DNA of 64,000 nucleotides from an uncultured Collinsella sp. (GCA_900544725.1 UQWK01000002.1:26274-90273); one strand, 5' to 3'; shown: positions 52,224 to 61,118, counted from the first letter of the stretch. Program-made: numbers and translations. Notes: a model not told the origin generated them from the letters alone.

Positions 52224-52556
52224 TTAGGCGAGTTTCTTAAAAAAGCAGGTACGGTTGCCGGTGTGGCAGGCCGGACCTGGCGAGTCGACCTTGACCAGCA
52301 GCGTATCGCTATCGCAGTCGGCCCAGAGCTCCTTGACCTCCTGTATGTTGCCGCTCGTCGCGCCCTTGTTCCAGAGCTCCTGGCGGCTGCGGCTCCAAAA
52401 CCACGTGGTACCGGTCTTGAGCGTCAGCCCCACTGACTCCTCGTTCATCCAAGCAACCATAAGCACCTCACCGGTGTCATACTGCTGAACCACACAAGGA
52501 ATCAGCCCGCGGGCGTCGTATGTAAGCTTTGATGGATCGGTTGTCACCTGTTCCAT
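52224..52556 (-). CDS. hisI: Phosphoribosyl-AMP cyclohydrolase
   Basis: Third step of histidine synthesis. 110 residues with LIPCVVQQYDTGEVLMVAWM, FWSRSRQELWNKGATSGN and DCDSDTLLVKVDSPGPACHT then NRTCFF, which hold the zinc cysteines and metal aspartates. It starts directly at the hisF stop. Confidence 0.95.
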   Translation of the reverse strand: MEQVTTDPSKLTYDARGLIPCVVQQYDTGEVLMVAWMNEESVGLTLKTGTTWFWSRSRQELWNKGATSGNIQEVKELWADCDSDTLLVKVDSPGPACHTGNRTCFFKKLA

Positions 52557-53339
52557 TTAGAAATCCAATCTCACGGGAATTCCCTGCGAGGCCATATACT
52601 CTTTGACTTCGCGGATGCTGAAGGTTCCAAAGTGAAAGACGCTGGCCGCCAGCACGGCGTCGGCTTCGCCCTCGATCACGCCCTCGGCAAAATGCTCGAG
52701 CGTGCCCACGCCGCCGCTCGCGATGACGGGAATCGGCACTGCGCGCGCCACGGCACGGGTGAGTGCCAGGTCGAAGCCAGCCTTGGTGCCGTCGCGATCC
52801 ATGCTGGTGAGCAAGATCTCACCGGCGCCGCGACGAGCCGCTTCCTCGGCCCACGCCACCGCATCGATACCCGTGGCGTTGCGACCGCCCGCCGTGAAGA
52901 CCTCCCACCTATCGGCACCGGATGCGCCGGGCAGGCCCGCACGCTTGGCATCGATCGCCACGACCACGGCCTGGCTGCCAAACGCCGCGGCGGCCTGGCT
53001 GATCAACGACGGATCGCGCACGGCGGCGGAGTTAAGCGACACCTTGTCGGCGCCGGCGGCAACCATGGTCCGCATGCCCGCCAAGTCGCGGAAACCGCCA
53101 CCCACGGTATAGGGAATAGCGAGCTCCTCGGCCGCGTGCGCCGCCATCTCGATGGTCGTCGCGCGGTTGTCGCTCGTCGCGGTAATGTCCAAAAATACGA
53201 CCTCGTCCGCACCCTCGCGGTCGTAGGCACGCGCCAGCTCCACCGGATCGCCCGCATCGCGCAGGCTCACAAAGTTGACGCCCTTGACCACACGGCCGTC
53301 CTTGACGTCCAGGCAGGGAATCACGCGTTTGGTAAGCAT
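52557..53339 (-). CDS. hisF: Imidazole glycerol phosphate synthase, cyclase subunit
   Basis: The beta/alpha barrel that makes IGP and AICAR with HisH. LTKRVIPCLDVKDGRVVKGV holds the first catalytic Asp, VVVAIDAKRAG the second half, and LLTSMDRDGTKAGFDL the second Asp. 260 residues. It has the IDAKRAG variant, with a small Gly/Ala loop after it. It starts two bases after hisA. Confidence 0.96.
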   Translation of the reverse strand: MLTKRVIPCLDVKDGRVVKGVNFVSLRDAGDPVELARAYDREGADEVVFLDITATSDNRATTIEMAAHAAEELAIPYTVGGGFRDLAGMRTMVAAGADKVSLNSAAVRDPSLISQAAAAFGSQAVVVAIDAKRAGLPGASGADRWEVFTAGGRNATGIDAVAWAEEAARRGAGEILLTSMDRDGTKAGFDLALTRAVARAVPIPVIASGGVGTLEHFAEGVIEGEADAVLAASVFHFGTFSIREVKEYMASQGIPVRLDF

Positions 53340-53341
53340 GG

Positions 53342-54085
53342 CTACTCCTCCCCTCGGGCGGCGGCCAGCGCCTGGGCCAGCGTAAAGTTGTCCTCGTAGA
53401 GCGCGCGACCGGTAATGGCACCTTCAATCGCGCCCTCACCCACCGCGGCAAGCGCGCGGATATCGTCAAGCGTCGAGATACCGCCCGACGCCACGACAGG
53501 AAAGCCCGCGACCTCGGCCACATGACGATACGCTGCCACGTCGATACCCGTCTGCATGCCGTCGCGCGCGATGTCGGTGTAGACCAGGTGCTTAAAGCCC
53601 AGCTCGGTGAGCTGCGCCACGGCGTCATCGAGCGCCACACCCGCGCCGTCGCGCCAGCCGTTCACCTTGACCTGGCCATCGCGCGCGGCGATATCTGCCA
53701 CCAGCAGCTCGCCAAAGCCGCGAGCCGCCACCTCGGCAAATCCCGGCTCGGTCACGAGCACCGTGCCCAGCGCGATGCGACGCGCGCCATAGCCGGCAAG
53801 CTCGTCGATGCGTGCAAGCGAGCGAACGCCGCCGCCCACGTCCACGGACAGACCGTCGACGCCGCAGATAGCCTTAATCGCTGCCGAGTTGGCAGCGCAC
53901 GCGTCCTCGTCCTCGCCAAAGGCAGCGGACAGGTCGACGACGTGCACCCAGCTCGTGCCCTGCTCGGCAAAGGAGCGGGCAACGGCCACGGGGTCGTCAG
54001 AATATACCTTGCAGCGGCTCCGGTCACCGCGCTCCAGGCGCACGACCTTGCCGCCGATCAAATCGATTGCGGGAAACAGAATCAT
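53342..54085 (-). CDS. hisA: Phosphoribosylformimino-AICAR ribotide isomerase
   Basis: Barrel enzyme of the fourth pathway step. ILFPAIDLIGGKVVRLERGD has the catalytic Asp, VDVGGGVRSLARIDELAGYG the phosphate site, and VYTDIARDGMQTGID the second Asp. 247 residues. It overlaps the end of hisH by four bases. Confidence 0.95.
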   Translation of the reverse strand: MILFPAIDLIGGKVVRLERGDRSRCKVYSDDPVAVARSFAEQGTSWVHVVDLSAAFGEDEDACAANSAAIKAICGVDGLSVDVGGGVRSLARIDELAGYGARRIALGTVLVTEPGFAEVAARGFGELLVADIAARDGQVKVNGWRDGAGVALDDAVAQLTELGFKHLVYTDIARDGMQTGIDVAAYRHVAEVAGFPVVASGGISTLDDIRALAAVGEGAIEGAITGRALYEDNFTLAQALAAARGEE

Positions 54086-54783
54086 CGGCCGGTCCCCTCG
54101 ACGATGCTCACAAAGTTCTTAAGAATGCGCTGACCCAGCGCAGAGGATTTCTCGGGATGGAACTGGCAGCCCCACACGTTACCGTGGCGCACGATGCACG
54201 GAAAGCTCCGCGTATAGTGCGTGCGCGCCAGCACATCGGCGGCATCGGCGTCGTCTGCTACCGCGTAGCTGTGGGTGAAGTACATGTTGGCGCCCTCGGC
54301 AAAACCGGCAAGCAGCGGATCGGCCGCACCTGCGGGCGTCATGTGCACCTGGTCCCAACCCACGTGCGGAACCTTCAGACGGCTCGACTCCAGGCGCGTG
54401 CACGAGCCGCGCATAATGCCCAGGCCATCGACCCAGGGGCCGCCGACCTGCTCGGGGGTGTTGCCGTCGGCAACCGCGCCCTCGTCCGCAGGCACGCCCT
54501 CGTTGCCGCGCTCAAAAAACAGCTGAAGGCCCAGGCAGATGCCGAGCAGCGGAGTTCCGGCGGCGACGGCATCGAGCACGGCAGCTTCCTCGCAACTCTG
54601 GCGCATAAAGGCGATCGCGTCATAGAACGCGCCCACGCCCGGGATGACCAGGCCGTCGGCGTTGCGGATCTGCTCCGGGTCGTCCGACGTGCAGGCAGCG
54701 GCACCGGCACGCGCAAGCCCGCGCACGACGCTCGACAGATTGCCCTTGTGGTAGTCGACCACCACGATCTTCGGTTCGCCCAC
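54082..54783 (-). CDS. hisH: Imidazole glycerol phosphate synthase, glutaminase subunit
   Basis: Supplies ammonia to HisF. IVVVDYHKGNLSSVVRGL at the N-terminus, LLGICLGLQLFFERG with the nucleophilic Cys, and GCQFHPEKSSALGQRIL with the catalytic His and Glu. I prefer a GTG start at 54783 (VGEPKIVVVDYH) because GGAGGAGGG lies five bases upstream; the ATG at 54819 would place the start inside the hairpin at 54809-54849. 233 residues. Confidence 0.93.
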   Translation of the reverse strand: MGEPKIVVVDYHKGNLSSVVRGLARAGAAACTSDDPEQIRNADGLVIPGVGAFYDAIAFMRQSCEEAAVLDAVAAGTPLLGICLGLQLFFERGNEGVPADEGAVADGNTPEQVGGPWVDGLGIMRGSCTRLESSRLKVPHVGWDQVHMTPAGAADPLLAGFAEGANMYFTHSYAVADDADAADVLARTHYTRSFPCIVRHGNVWGCQFHPEKSSALGQRILKNFVSIVEGTGR

Positions 54784-54808
54784 GCGACCCTCCTCCTCAT
54801 CTTGTCCG

Positions 54809-54849
54809 AAAACCACCACAAAGGTGCCTGTCCCCTTTGTGGTGGTTTT
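54809..54849. repeat. Perfect hairpin in the his operon, between hisB and hisH
   Basis: Sixteen-base arms AAAACCACCACAAAGG and CCTTTGTGGTGGTTTT enclose TGCCTGTCC. The loop contains the reverse complement of GGACAGGCA, linking it to the hairpin at 14992-15032, whose loop has GGGACAGG. On the plus strand it ends with TTTTT, on the minus strand with TTTTCGG, so it could reduce hisH expression. Confidence 0.8.
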
Positions 54850-54863
54850 TATCTTTGTGACGG

Positions 54864-55451
54864 CTACAGTGAACCCTTGGTGCTGGGGATGCCTTGCACG
54901 CGGGGATCGAGCTCGCAGGCGTGGCGCATCGTGCGGCCCACGGCCTTAAAGGCCGCCTCGATAATGTGATGCGAGTTGCCGCCCGCCAGCTCGCGCACGT
55001 GCAGCGTAAGTTTGGCATCGCGCGCAAAGGCGTAGAAGAACTCAACGGCCAGCTCGGTATCGAAGCTGCCCACGCGCTCGGTCGGCACGGGCAGCTCGCA
55101 GTAGGCCTGCCCGCGGCCCGAGATGTCAACGGCGGCCATCACGAGCGTCTCGTCCATGGCGATCGCCGCGTCGGCAAAGCGCGTAATGCCCGCCTTGTCC
55201 CCCAGCGCCTGGCAAAACGCCTCGCCCAGCACAATGCCCGTGTCCTCGACGGTGTGATGCGCGTCAACCTCCACGTCACCCACCGCGTGTACCGTCAAGT
55301 CAAACAGACCATGGCGGCCAAAGGCGTTGAGTATGTGGTCGAAAAACGGCACGCCGGTCGAGATATCGCACACGCCAGATCCGTCCAGGTCGAGCTTGAC
55401 GACAATATCGGTCTCCCCCGTCTTACGGGTTACCTCGGCATAACGGTCCAT
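54864..55451 (-). CDS. hisB: Imidazoleglycerol-phosphate dehydratase
   Basis: 195 residues of the single-function type. STGVPFFDHILNAFGRHG, DAHHTVEDTGIVLGEAF and GNSHHIIEAAFKAVGRTMRH provide the two manganese sites. There is no HAD phosphatase domain, so the separate PHP enzyme is needed. It abuts hisC with no gap. Confidence 0.96.
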   Translation of the reverse strand: MDRYAEVTRKTGETDIVVKLDLDGSGVCDISTGVPFFDHILNAFGRHGLFDLTVHAVGDVEVDAHHTVEDTGIVLGEAFCQALGDKAGITRFADAAIAMDETLVMAAVDISGRGQAYCELPVPTERVGSFDTELAVEFFYAFARDAKLTLHVRELAGGNSHHIIEAAFKAVGRTMRHACELDPRVQGIPSTKGSL

Positions 55452-56567
55452 CTACATCTCCTCCTTCACCAGCGCGGCAAACGCGGCCAGCACCTCGTCG
55501 TTTTCCTGAGGGGTGCCCACGGTGATACGCAGGCAGTCCGCGAGGCCCGGTGCATAGCTAAAGTCGCGCACCAAAATCGAATACTCATCGCGCAGACGCT
55601 CGCGCACGCGCGTGGCATGCGGCGTGCGCACGAGTACAAAGTTCGCCGCGCTCGGCCATGCCTCCACGGGCGTGCCCTCGGCAGCCATTCCGCGCAGGGC
55701 GCCCAGCTCGCGCTCGCGCTCGGATGCGACCTGCGCCACCACGGGCGCGTACGCATCGCGGGCACGCACACAGGCAAGCGCTGCCGCCTGGCTCAGCACG
55801 TTGACCGAATAGATCTGGCGAATCGCCGCGAACACGTCGATGACCTCGGGCGCCGCGATTACGTAGCCCAGACGCGCGCCGGCGGCGCCAAACGCCTTGG
55901 ACAGCGTATGTAGAATCACCAGGTTGGGATGCTCGGCGATAAGCCCTTGCGCCGTGGTGGCCGCGCCAAACGAATCGTCGGCAAACTCAACGTAGGCCTC
56001 GTCGACCATTACCATGCCGGGGCACGCATCGCACAGGGCCGCGACAAAGTCGAGCGGCGCCACGTCGCCCGTGGGATTGTTGGGCGAGGTCACGATTGCC
56101 AGGTTGCACTCGGGCGCGGCCGCGAGCACAGCCGCCTGGTCGAGTTCAAAGGTCGCCGGGTCGCGCCACACGTCGCGCACCTCGGTCTGGCAGAGCGACG
56201 CAAAGAACGCATACTCGCTAAAGCACGGCGGGCAGTTGAGCAGAGTCCTCCCCGCGCCGCCAAACGCCAGCAGATAGTTATAAAGCAGCTCGTCGCCGCC
56301 GTTTCCCACGCAGATGTTCTCGCGCGTCACGCCATGCCAGACGGCAAGCTCGTCGCGCAGGTCGTTCGACATGGGATCGGGGTAGCGGTTGAGCGGCGTG
56401 GCAGCCAGGGTCGCGTCGATCGCCTCGCGCACGCCGGCCGGCACGGGATAGGTGTTCTCGTTGGCCGAAAGGTTGATGCGCGTGGGCGTAAAGTTGGGAT
56501 CGTAGGGCTCAATGCCGGCCAAGTAGGGCTGGACGAGCTCCTTCATGCGGGGCGTCAGCTCGGCCAT
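55452..56567 (-). CDS. hisC: Histidinol-phosphate aminotransferase
   Basis: PLP enzyme with RINLSANENTYPVPAGVREA, IVTSPNNPTGDVAPLDFV, MVMVDEAYVEFADDSFG and the Schiff-base lysine in LHTLSKAFGAAGARLGYVIA. I chose the ATG at 56567 (MAELTPRMKEL), which follows the hisD stop by one base and has GAGGAGG upstream. 371 residues. Confidence 0.95.
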   Translation of the reverse strand: MAELTPRMKELVQPYLAGIEPYDPNFTPTRINLSANENTYPVPAGVREAIDATLAATPLNRYPDPMSNDLRDELAVWHGVTRENICVGNGGDELLYNYLLAFGGAGRTLLNCPPCFSEYAFFASLCQTEVRDVWRDPATFELDQAAVLAAAPECNLAIVTSPNNPTGDVAPLDFVAALCDACPGMVMVDEAYVEFADDSFGAATTAQGLIAEHPNLVILHTLSKAFGAAGARLGYVIAAPEVIDVFAAIRQIYSVNVLSQAAALACVRARDAYAPVVAQVASERERELGALRGMAAEGTPVEAWPSAANFVLVRTPHATRVRERLRDEYSILVRDFSYAPGLADCLRITVGTPQENDEVLAAFAALVKEEM

Positions 56568-56568
56568 A

Positions 56569-58002
56569 TTAGGCCTCCTCGCCGGTCGCGCCAGCGGCAC
56601 CACCCGCAGCCGCCAGGTCCACACCCTCGACAACCGTCGTCACAGCGTCGCCCGGCCAGGCGACCTTGGTCAGGTCGGCCGCGGCCAGCGACTCGGCACT
56701 CACGGCATCCTCGCCCTGCTCCAACACGCGGCGACGCAGAGCGGCGGAAAGCGCGTGCGCCCACAGGCCCTCGGCCTCGGCCAGACGCTGCGTAGCGGGA
56801 GCGTCGGAGAGCAGGCCCTCGGGCGTATAGCAAATGACACTCGAGCGCTTAACGAACTCTTCGACCGAAAGTGGGTTGGAGAACATGGCGGTGCCGCCGG
56901 TCGGCAGCGTGTGATTGGGGCCGGCAACATAATCGCCGAGCGGCTCGGAGCTCCAAGCGCCCACAAAGATGGCGCCGGCGTTGCGAATGCCGCCGAGCAG
57001 GCCCATCGCGTCCTTGCAGTGCAGCTCCAGGTGCTCGGGCGCCACGGTGTTTACCGCCTCGACGGCGGCAGCCATGTCGGCGGCCACCACGATGGTGCCC
57101 TCGTTATCGAGCGAGGCGCGCGTAATCTCGGCACGCGGCGACTGCGCTACCAGGATGTCGATACCCGCCTCGACCTCGCGCGCAAACTGCTCGTCGCAGG
57201 TCACCAGATAGCAGGCTGCCAGCGGATCGTGCTCGGCCTGGGCCATCAGGTCGGCCGCGACCACCATAGGCTTGGCCGTGGCATCGGCCAGCACACAGAC
57301 CTCGGAGGGGCCAGCGACCATGTCGATACCCACGTCGCCCGAGACAATCTGCTTGGCCGCAGCGACAAAGGCGTTGCCCGGGCCGGTAATCTTGTCGACG
57401 CGCGGAATGGTCTCGGTACCGTACGCCAGCGCGGCCACGGCCTGAGCGCCGCCCACCATATAGATCTCGTCCACGCCGCCGAGCTTGGCAGCCGCGAGCG
57501 TATAGGGGCTGATCAGACCATCCTTTTGCGGCGGCGTCACCATGACCACGCGCTTGACGCCGGCGACCTTGGCGGGAATGGCGTTCATGAGCACCGTGGA
57601 GGGATACTGCGCACGACCGCCCGGCACATAGATGCCGGCCGCAGCGAGCGGGGTCACCTTAACGCCGAGCATCGTGCCGTCCGCACGCGTGGTAAACCAG
57701 CTCTGCTCGACTTCGCGCTGGTGGAACTCGCGAATCTGACGTGCGGCCTTCTCGAGCGCGGCGACAAAAGCCAGGTCCAGGCCCTCGAGCGCGGCATCGA
57801 TCTGCTCTTGCGGCAAGCGGAAGCTCTGCAGCTCAACGCCATCAAAACGCTGGCAATAATCGCGCACCGCGGCATCGCCGTTGGCGCGCACGTTGGCCAC
57901 GATATCGCGGGCGGCGTCGACGATGTTTTGCGGCAGCACGCCCTTGCGGTTGAGTTGGTTGGTAACGAGGCGCTCACCGGGAGCAAGCTTGATGGTCTTC
58001 AT
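56569..58002 (-). CDS. hisD: Histidinol dehydrogenase
   Basis: NAD-dependent, zinc enzyme for the last two steps. AAGIYVPGGRAQYPSTVLMN, GVDEIYMVGGAQAVAALAYG, DKITGPGNAFVAAAKQIV, DMVAGPSEVCVLAD, and the zinc and catalytic His in EHLELHCKDA and NHTLPTGGTA. 477 residues, a little longer than usual owing to a Gly/Ala-rich C-terminus. It starts 105 bases after hisZG. Confidence 0.96.
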   Translation of the reverse strand: MKTIKLAPGERLVTNQLNRKGVLPQNIVDAARDIVANVRANGDAAVRDYCQRFDGVELQSFRLPQEQIDAALEGLDLAFVAALEKAARQIREFHQREVEQSWFTTRADGTMLGVKVTPLAAAGIYVPGGRAQYPSTVLMNAIPAKVAGVKRVVMVTPPQKDGLISPYTLAAAKLGGVDEIYMVGGAQAVAALAYGTETIPRVDKITGPGNAFVAAAKQIVSGDVGIDMVAGPSEVCVLADATAKPMVVAADLMAQAEHDPLAACYLVTCDEQFAREVEAGIDILVAQSPRAEITRASLDNEGTIVVAADMAAAVEAVNTVAPEHLELHCKDAMGLLGGIRNAGAIFVGAWSSEPLGDYVAGPNHTLPTGGTAMFSNPLSVEEFVKRSSVICYTPEGLLSDAPATQRLAEAEGLWAHALSAALRRRVLEQGEDAVSAESLAAADLTKVAWPGDAVTTVVEGVDLAAAGGAAGATGEEA

Positions 58003-58107
58003 ATCGGTATCCCCTATCGGTCGAGGTTGTGTTCGAAAAACGAAAGACCGGGCGGCGGCGCCAATCGGCCCGCAGCCCGGAGGCTGGGGTGCCCGTGCGT
58101 GCTCGCG

Positions 58108-59823
58108 CTATTGTGCCGAGCCCGCGACGGGCTCAAAATGCTTGTCCTTAACAGCGGCTGCCAAGCGATCGGCCAAGTTGCGAACGCGCGGATCCAGGCG
58201 CGCGGCACCCGGATTGACAAAGAAGCGCGCCGTGCAGTCCATGATGCGGCCGGTGATGACCAAATCGTTGTCGCGCAGGGTGGCGCCCGTGGCGGTGATG
58301 TCCACGATGCGATCGGTCATGCCGACGATGGGTCCCAGCTCGATATTGCCGTGCAGCGAAACGATATCGGCATTCACGCCGCGCTCGGCATACCAGGCGC
58401 TCGCGATGCGCGGGTACTTGGTGGCCACACGAAGCGACCCGCGGCGGGCGTAGTTGCGCTCGGCCTGGCCAGCGCGCCACGCGGGCTCTGCCTCGATAAA
58501 CGTGCACAGGCCGTAGCCCAGGTCGACCAGCTGCAGCAGGTTGAGGTCGGCCTCGATGAGCGAGTCCCAACCGCAGATACCGCAATCGGCACCGCCGCAG
58601 CCCACAAAGGCGGGTGCGTCGCTGGGACGCACGATGACAAACTCGATATCTCCGACCGTGCCCTCGCCGGCACGTGTGTCGTGACCGCGCACGATCAGGT
58701 GACGGCCGGGGTCGCGCAGCTCAGAGACGTCCAGGCCCGCGGCCTCGAGCACGTCGAGCGTGTCAGCCTTAAGCGAGCCCTTGGGCACGGCGATGCGCAG
58801 CGGGCCCTCGGCACCACGGTCCACCGCATGATCGCCGTCGGAAGCGGCGTCCTCGGCCGAGGTGCGCGCGGCCTCCAGACGCTCGAGCGAAAAGGCGAAG
58901 CCCGCCGCCGGCACCTCGATGCCGTCGCCGAACGCGCCGGTAAAGATGGAGTCGTAGCGTCCGCCCGAACCCACCGGATCGGGCAGGCCGCCGGCATAGG
59001 CCTTAAAGACCAGGCCCGTGTAGTAATCGAAAGAGTTCATGATGGAGAAGTCGAACGACAGCACCCGGGCGTCCTCGGGAGCCAGGCCCTCGACCAGGGC
59101 ACGCAGCTCGCGCGTCAGCGGCGCGACAATGCCCGCCGCCGCCAGAAGCGCATCGACGCGGTCGAGCACCTCGGCGCCGCCGTGCAAACGCGGCAGCTCG
59201 CTGATGGCGGCCTTGACGGCATCGGACTCGGCACTTGCTGCCACGCGGGCATCGAGGCCCACAAAGTCGTTGGCATGCACGCAGCGCAGGGCCTCGGCGG
59301 CCAGCTCACGATCCTCGCATACCGCGAGCAGCTCCTTAAACGGGCGTACGCTACCTGCGATGATGCGTGCATCGGGCAGTGCCAGCTTGCGCACCGCCTC
59401 GGCCACGAGCGAGACAATCTCGACATCGCCCGCGGTATCGCCCGCACCGATAAGCTCAAAGCCCAGCTGTGTAAACTGGCGCGAGCCACCGTCATTGCGC
59501 TGGCACTCACGAACCACCGGCGCCTCGTAGCGAAGGCGCAGGGGCAGGTCGGCCGCGCGCATGCGGGTCGAAACCAAGCGCACGATCGGCAACGTGTTGT
59601 CGGGACGGACCACCAGCAGTCGGCCGTCGTCATCAAAGAGCTTGAACGGGGTGTCCGCAATGCGGCCGCCTTCCTCGAGCGAACCCTTGTCCTCGAGCAG
59701 CGGCGTCTCGACCGGAAGGTAATGATGCTCCCTGAAGCAGCCCTTCACCGTCAGCGCAATCTCCTCGCGCGCCTGAGCCTCCTCGGGCAATATGTCCCGG
59801 AATCCCCACGGTGTGGCCGTCAT
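58108..59823 (-). CDS. hisZG: Fused ATP phosphoribosyltransferase: HisZ regulatory part plus HisG short-form catalytic part
   Basis: First, committed step of histidine synthesis. Residues 1 to about 335 are HisZ, a histidyl-tRNA-synthetase paralogue: PWGFRDILPEEAQAREEIA, LLVVRPDNTLPIVRLVSTRM, RYEAPVVRECQ and SGGRYDSIFTGAFGDGIEV. From residue 341 the short-form HisG follows: PLRIAVPKGSLKADTLDVLE, FVIVRPSDAPAFVGCGGADC, RVATKYPRIASAWY and VSLHGNIELGPIVGMTDRIV. Short HisG normally needs a separate HisZ in a hetero-octamer; here both are one 571-residue chain with a short linker (ASDGDHAVDRGAEG). AGGAGG precedes the ATG. First gene of the operon. Confidence 0.93.
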   Translation of the reverse strand: MTATPWGFRDILPEEAQAREEIALTVKGCFREHHYLPVETPLLEDKGSLEEGGRIADTPFKLFDDDGRLLVVRPDNTLPIVRLVSTRMRAADLPLRLRYEAPVVRECQRNDGGSRQFTQLGFELIGAGDTAGDVEIVSLVAEAVRKLALPDARIIAGSVRPFKELLAVCEDRELAAEALRCVHANDFVGLDARVAASAESDAVKAAISELPRLHGGAEVLDRVDALLAAAGIVAPLTRELRALVEGLAPEDARVLSFDFSIMNSFDYYTGLVFKAYAGGLPDPVGSGGRYDSIFTGAFGDGIEVPAAGFAFSLERLEAARTSAEDAASDGDHAVDRGAEGPLRIAVPKGSLKADTLDVLEAAGLDVSELRDPGRHLIVRGHDTRAGEGTVGDIEFVIVRPSDAPAFVGCGGADCGICGWDSLIEADLNLLQLVDLGYGLCTFIEAEPAWRAGQAERNYARRGSLRVATKYPRIASAWYAERGVNADIVSLHGNIELGPIVGMTDRIVDITATGATLRDNDLVITGRIMDCTARFFVNPGAARLDPRVRNLADRLAAAVKDKHFEPVAGSAQ

Positions 59824-59859
59824 CTGGTGAGCCTCCTCATGTTGCGCTTCATATAGAAC

Positions 59860-59889
59860 AGAAGACCGGCATAGCTCCGCCGGTCTTCT
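59860..59889 (-). promoter_or_regulatory. Hairpin in the hisZG leader
   Basis: Eleven-base arms AGAAGACCGGC and GCCGGTCTTCT with an 8-base loop, 36 bases before the hisZG ATG. On the minus strand GTTCTATAT follows, so it could be a weak attenuator. No T-box motifs or His-codon leader peptide are seen. Confidence 0.5.
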
Positions 59890-59966
59890 GGGTACTTTAG
59901 CATACTAGAGTGCTTGCGGGGGAAATCGTCTCCCTAGGCTCACAGCGTATTCATTTGGAAACATAC

Positions 59967-60232
59967 GGAAAGCGCGTCCCACCTTCCAGCCAAAAACTGG
60001 GACGCACTTTCCACTTGAGGCCTCAACCGGAAACGGCGTCCCAGAATAGACGCTCAGAATGGGACACACTTTCCGAAACCCGCCCCATCGGGAAAATGCA
60101 TCCCGGAACGAGTCTCCAGAATGGGACACGCTTTCCCGTAGAGACCCCAACGGGAAACTGCGTCCCGTTCTGAATCGCAATTCCGGGACACGCTTTCCGC
60201 CAGAAGCCTCAACCGGAAAGCGCATCCCGTTT
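59967..60232. repeat. 62-bp-period array of inverted GGGACACGCTTTCC motifs
   Basis: Left half-motifs (GGAAA..GCGTCCC) start at 59967, 60029, 60091, 60153 and 60215, exactly 62 bases apart. Each of the first four is followed after about 16 variable bases by the inverse half (GGGAC.C.CTTTCC). The 14 bases between units vary, though ..GCCTCAA recurs. It lies between the epimerase gene and the hisZG promoter; no coding frame fits. Confidence 0.92.
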
Positions 60233-60281
60233 CCCAAAGAGCGCCAAGCTAAAGTCTGCCGAACGGCAGCTCGACGCCCAC

Positions 60282-61118
60282 CTAGGCGCCAATCGCGCGC
60301 CGGTACACTGCCATCACCTGGGCATCGGCTGCGGCGGGATCGGCGAAATAGCGCCAGTCGTAGGTCTCGGCCGAAACAACTCCGCGATAGCCACGTGCCA
60401 CCAGCCTATCCAGGTCGGCGCGCATATCGCGGTCGCCGTCACCCCAGGCGAGATGCGTCGTGCCATCTGCCGCAACATCGACAAAATGCACGTGGGCGAC
60501 ATCATCGCCAAGCAGATCGAAATAATCGTCGATGGTATCCCCCGCCACTGCCATGGCGCCCATATCCAGACACGCCTTAAGTGCCGGATGATCAACTGCG
60601 TCAATCATGCGCTTTGTATTCGCCGCCGAGTTCACGATCATCGACTCAACCGGCTGCAGGGCCTCGAGCACTAGACGAATGCCGCGCGGGCCCGCATGCT
60701 CGGCAATCGCACGCAGCATCGAGGCGCTGCGACCCCACGCGTCCTCGATCGGCTCGTTCAAAAATGCCCAGCCGCTCGAGACCATGACCTGTTCGGCTCC
60801 AAGTTCTGCCGCGATATCCACAACGTTCTTAAAGTACGCGAGCGTGCGGGCACGCGCCTCATTACCGCGCGCCGCGATATTCCACGGCTTGGGGTTGTTC
60901 TGTTCGGGACAAAGCCCCACAATCCGAACCCCATACCGCTGCGAGAGCTCCCTCACCTGCTCGAGCGAATCATAGCCATGGCAATCCACATACAGATGCA
61001 TCGCCCCGGTCCAAAGCTCGCAGCACGTATAGCCCGAAGCCGCGGCCGACGAAAAGAACTCCTCCAGGTCAAAGTAACGATGGCTGATATTCATAACGGC
61101 AAGCTGTGGATACTCCAT
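60282..61118 (-). CDS. Sugar phosphate isomerase/epimerase (xylose-isomerase-like TIM barrel)
   Basis: 278 residues of the AP-endonuclease-2 barrel. LAVMNISHRYFDLEEFFSSA at the N-terminus, VMVSSGWAFLNEPIEDAW, LVLEALQPVESMIVNSA with a metal Glu, KACLDMGAMAVAGDTIDDYF, HVHFVDVAADGTTHLAWGDG and VVSAETYDWRYF supply probable metal ligands. I chose the ATG at 61118 (MEYPQLAVM) because AAAGGTGG lies upstream; a GTG at 61127 is possible. It follows the PTS genes and probably acts on the imported sugar phosphate. Confidence 0.85.
   Translation of the reverse strand: MEYPQLAVMNISHRYFDLEEFFSSAAASGYTCCELWTGAMHLYVDCHGYDSLEQVRELSQRYGVRIVGLCPEQNNPKPWNIAARGNEARARTLAYFKNVVDIAAELGAEQVMVSSGWAFLNEPIEDAWGRSASMLRAIAEHAGPRGIRLVLEALQPVESMIVNSAANTKRMIDAVDHPALKACLDMGAMAVAGDTIDDYFDLLGDDVAHVHFVDVAADGTTHLAWGDGDRDMRADLDRLVARGYRGVVSAETYDWRYFADPAAADAQVMAVYRRAIGA

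Noticed and set aside
56545..59856. Plus-strand open frame of 1103 codons opposite hisD and hisZG
   Set aside because: It is antisense to two genes with clear family motifs. High GC makes long shadow frames, and the translation is rich in Arg, His and Gly without any domain.
59824..59930. T-box or histidine leader peptide in front of hisZG
   Set aside because: Neither T-box motifs nor a run of His codons is visible; there is only one hairpin.
59967..60232. Reading the 62-bp array as a CRISPR
   Set aside because: The conserved parts are inverted half-motif pairs with 14-17-base gaps, not identical repeats with spacers of 30 or more bases, and no cas genes are present.
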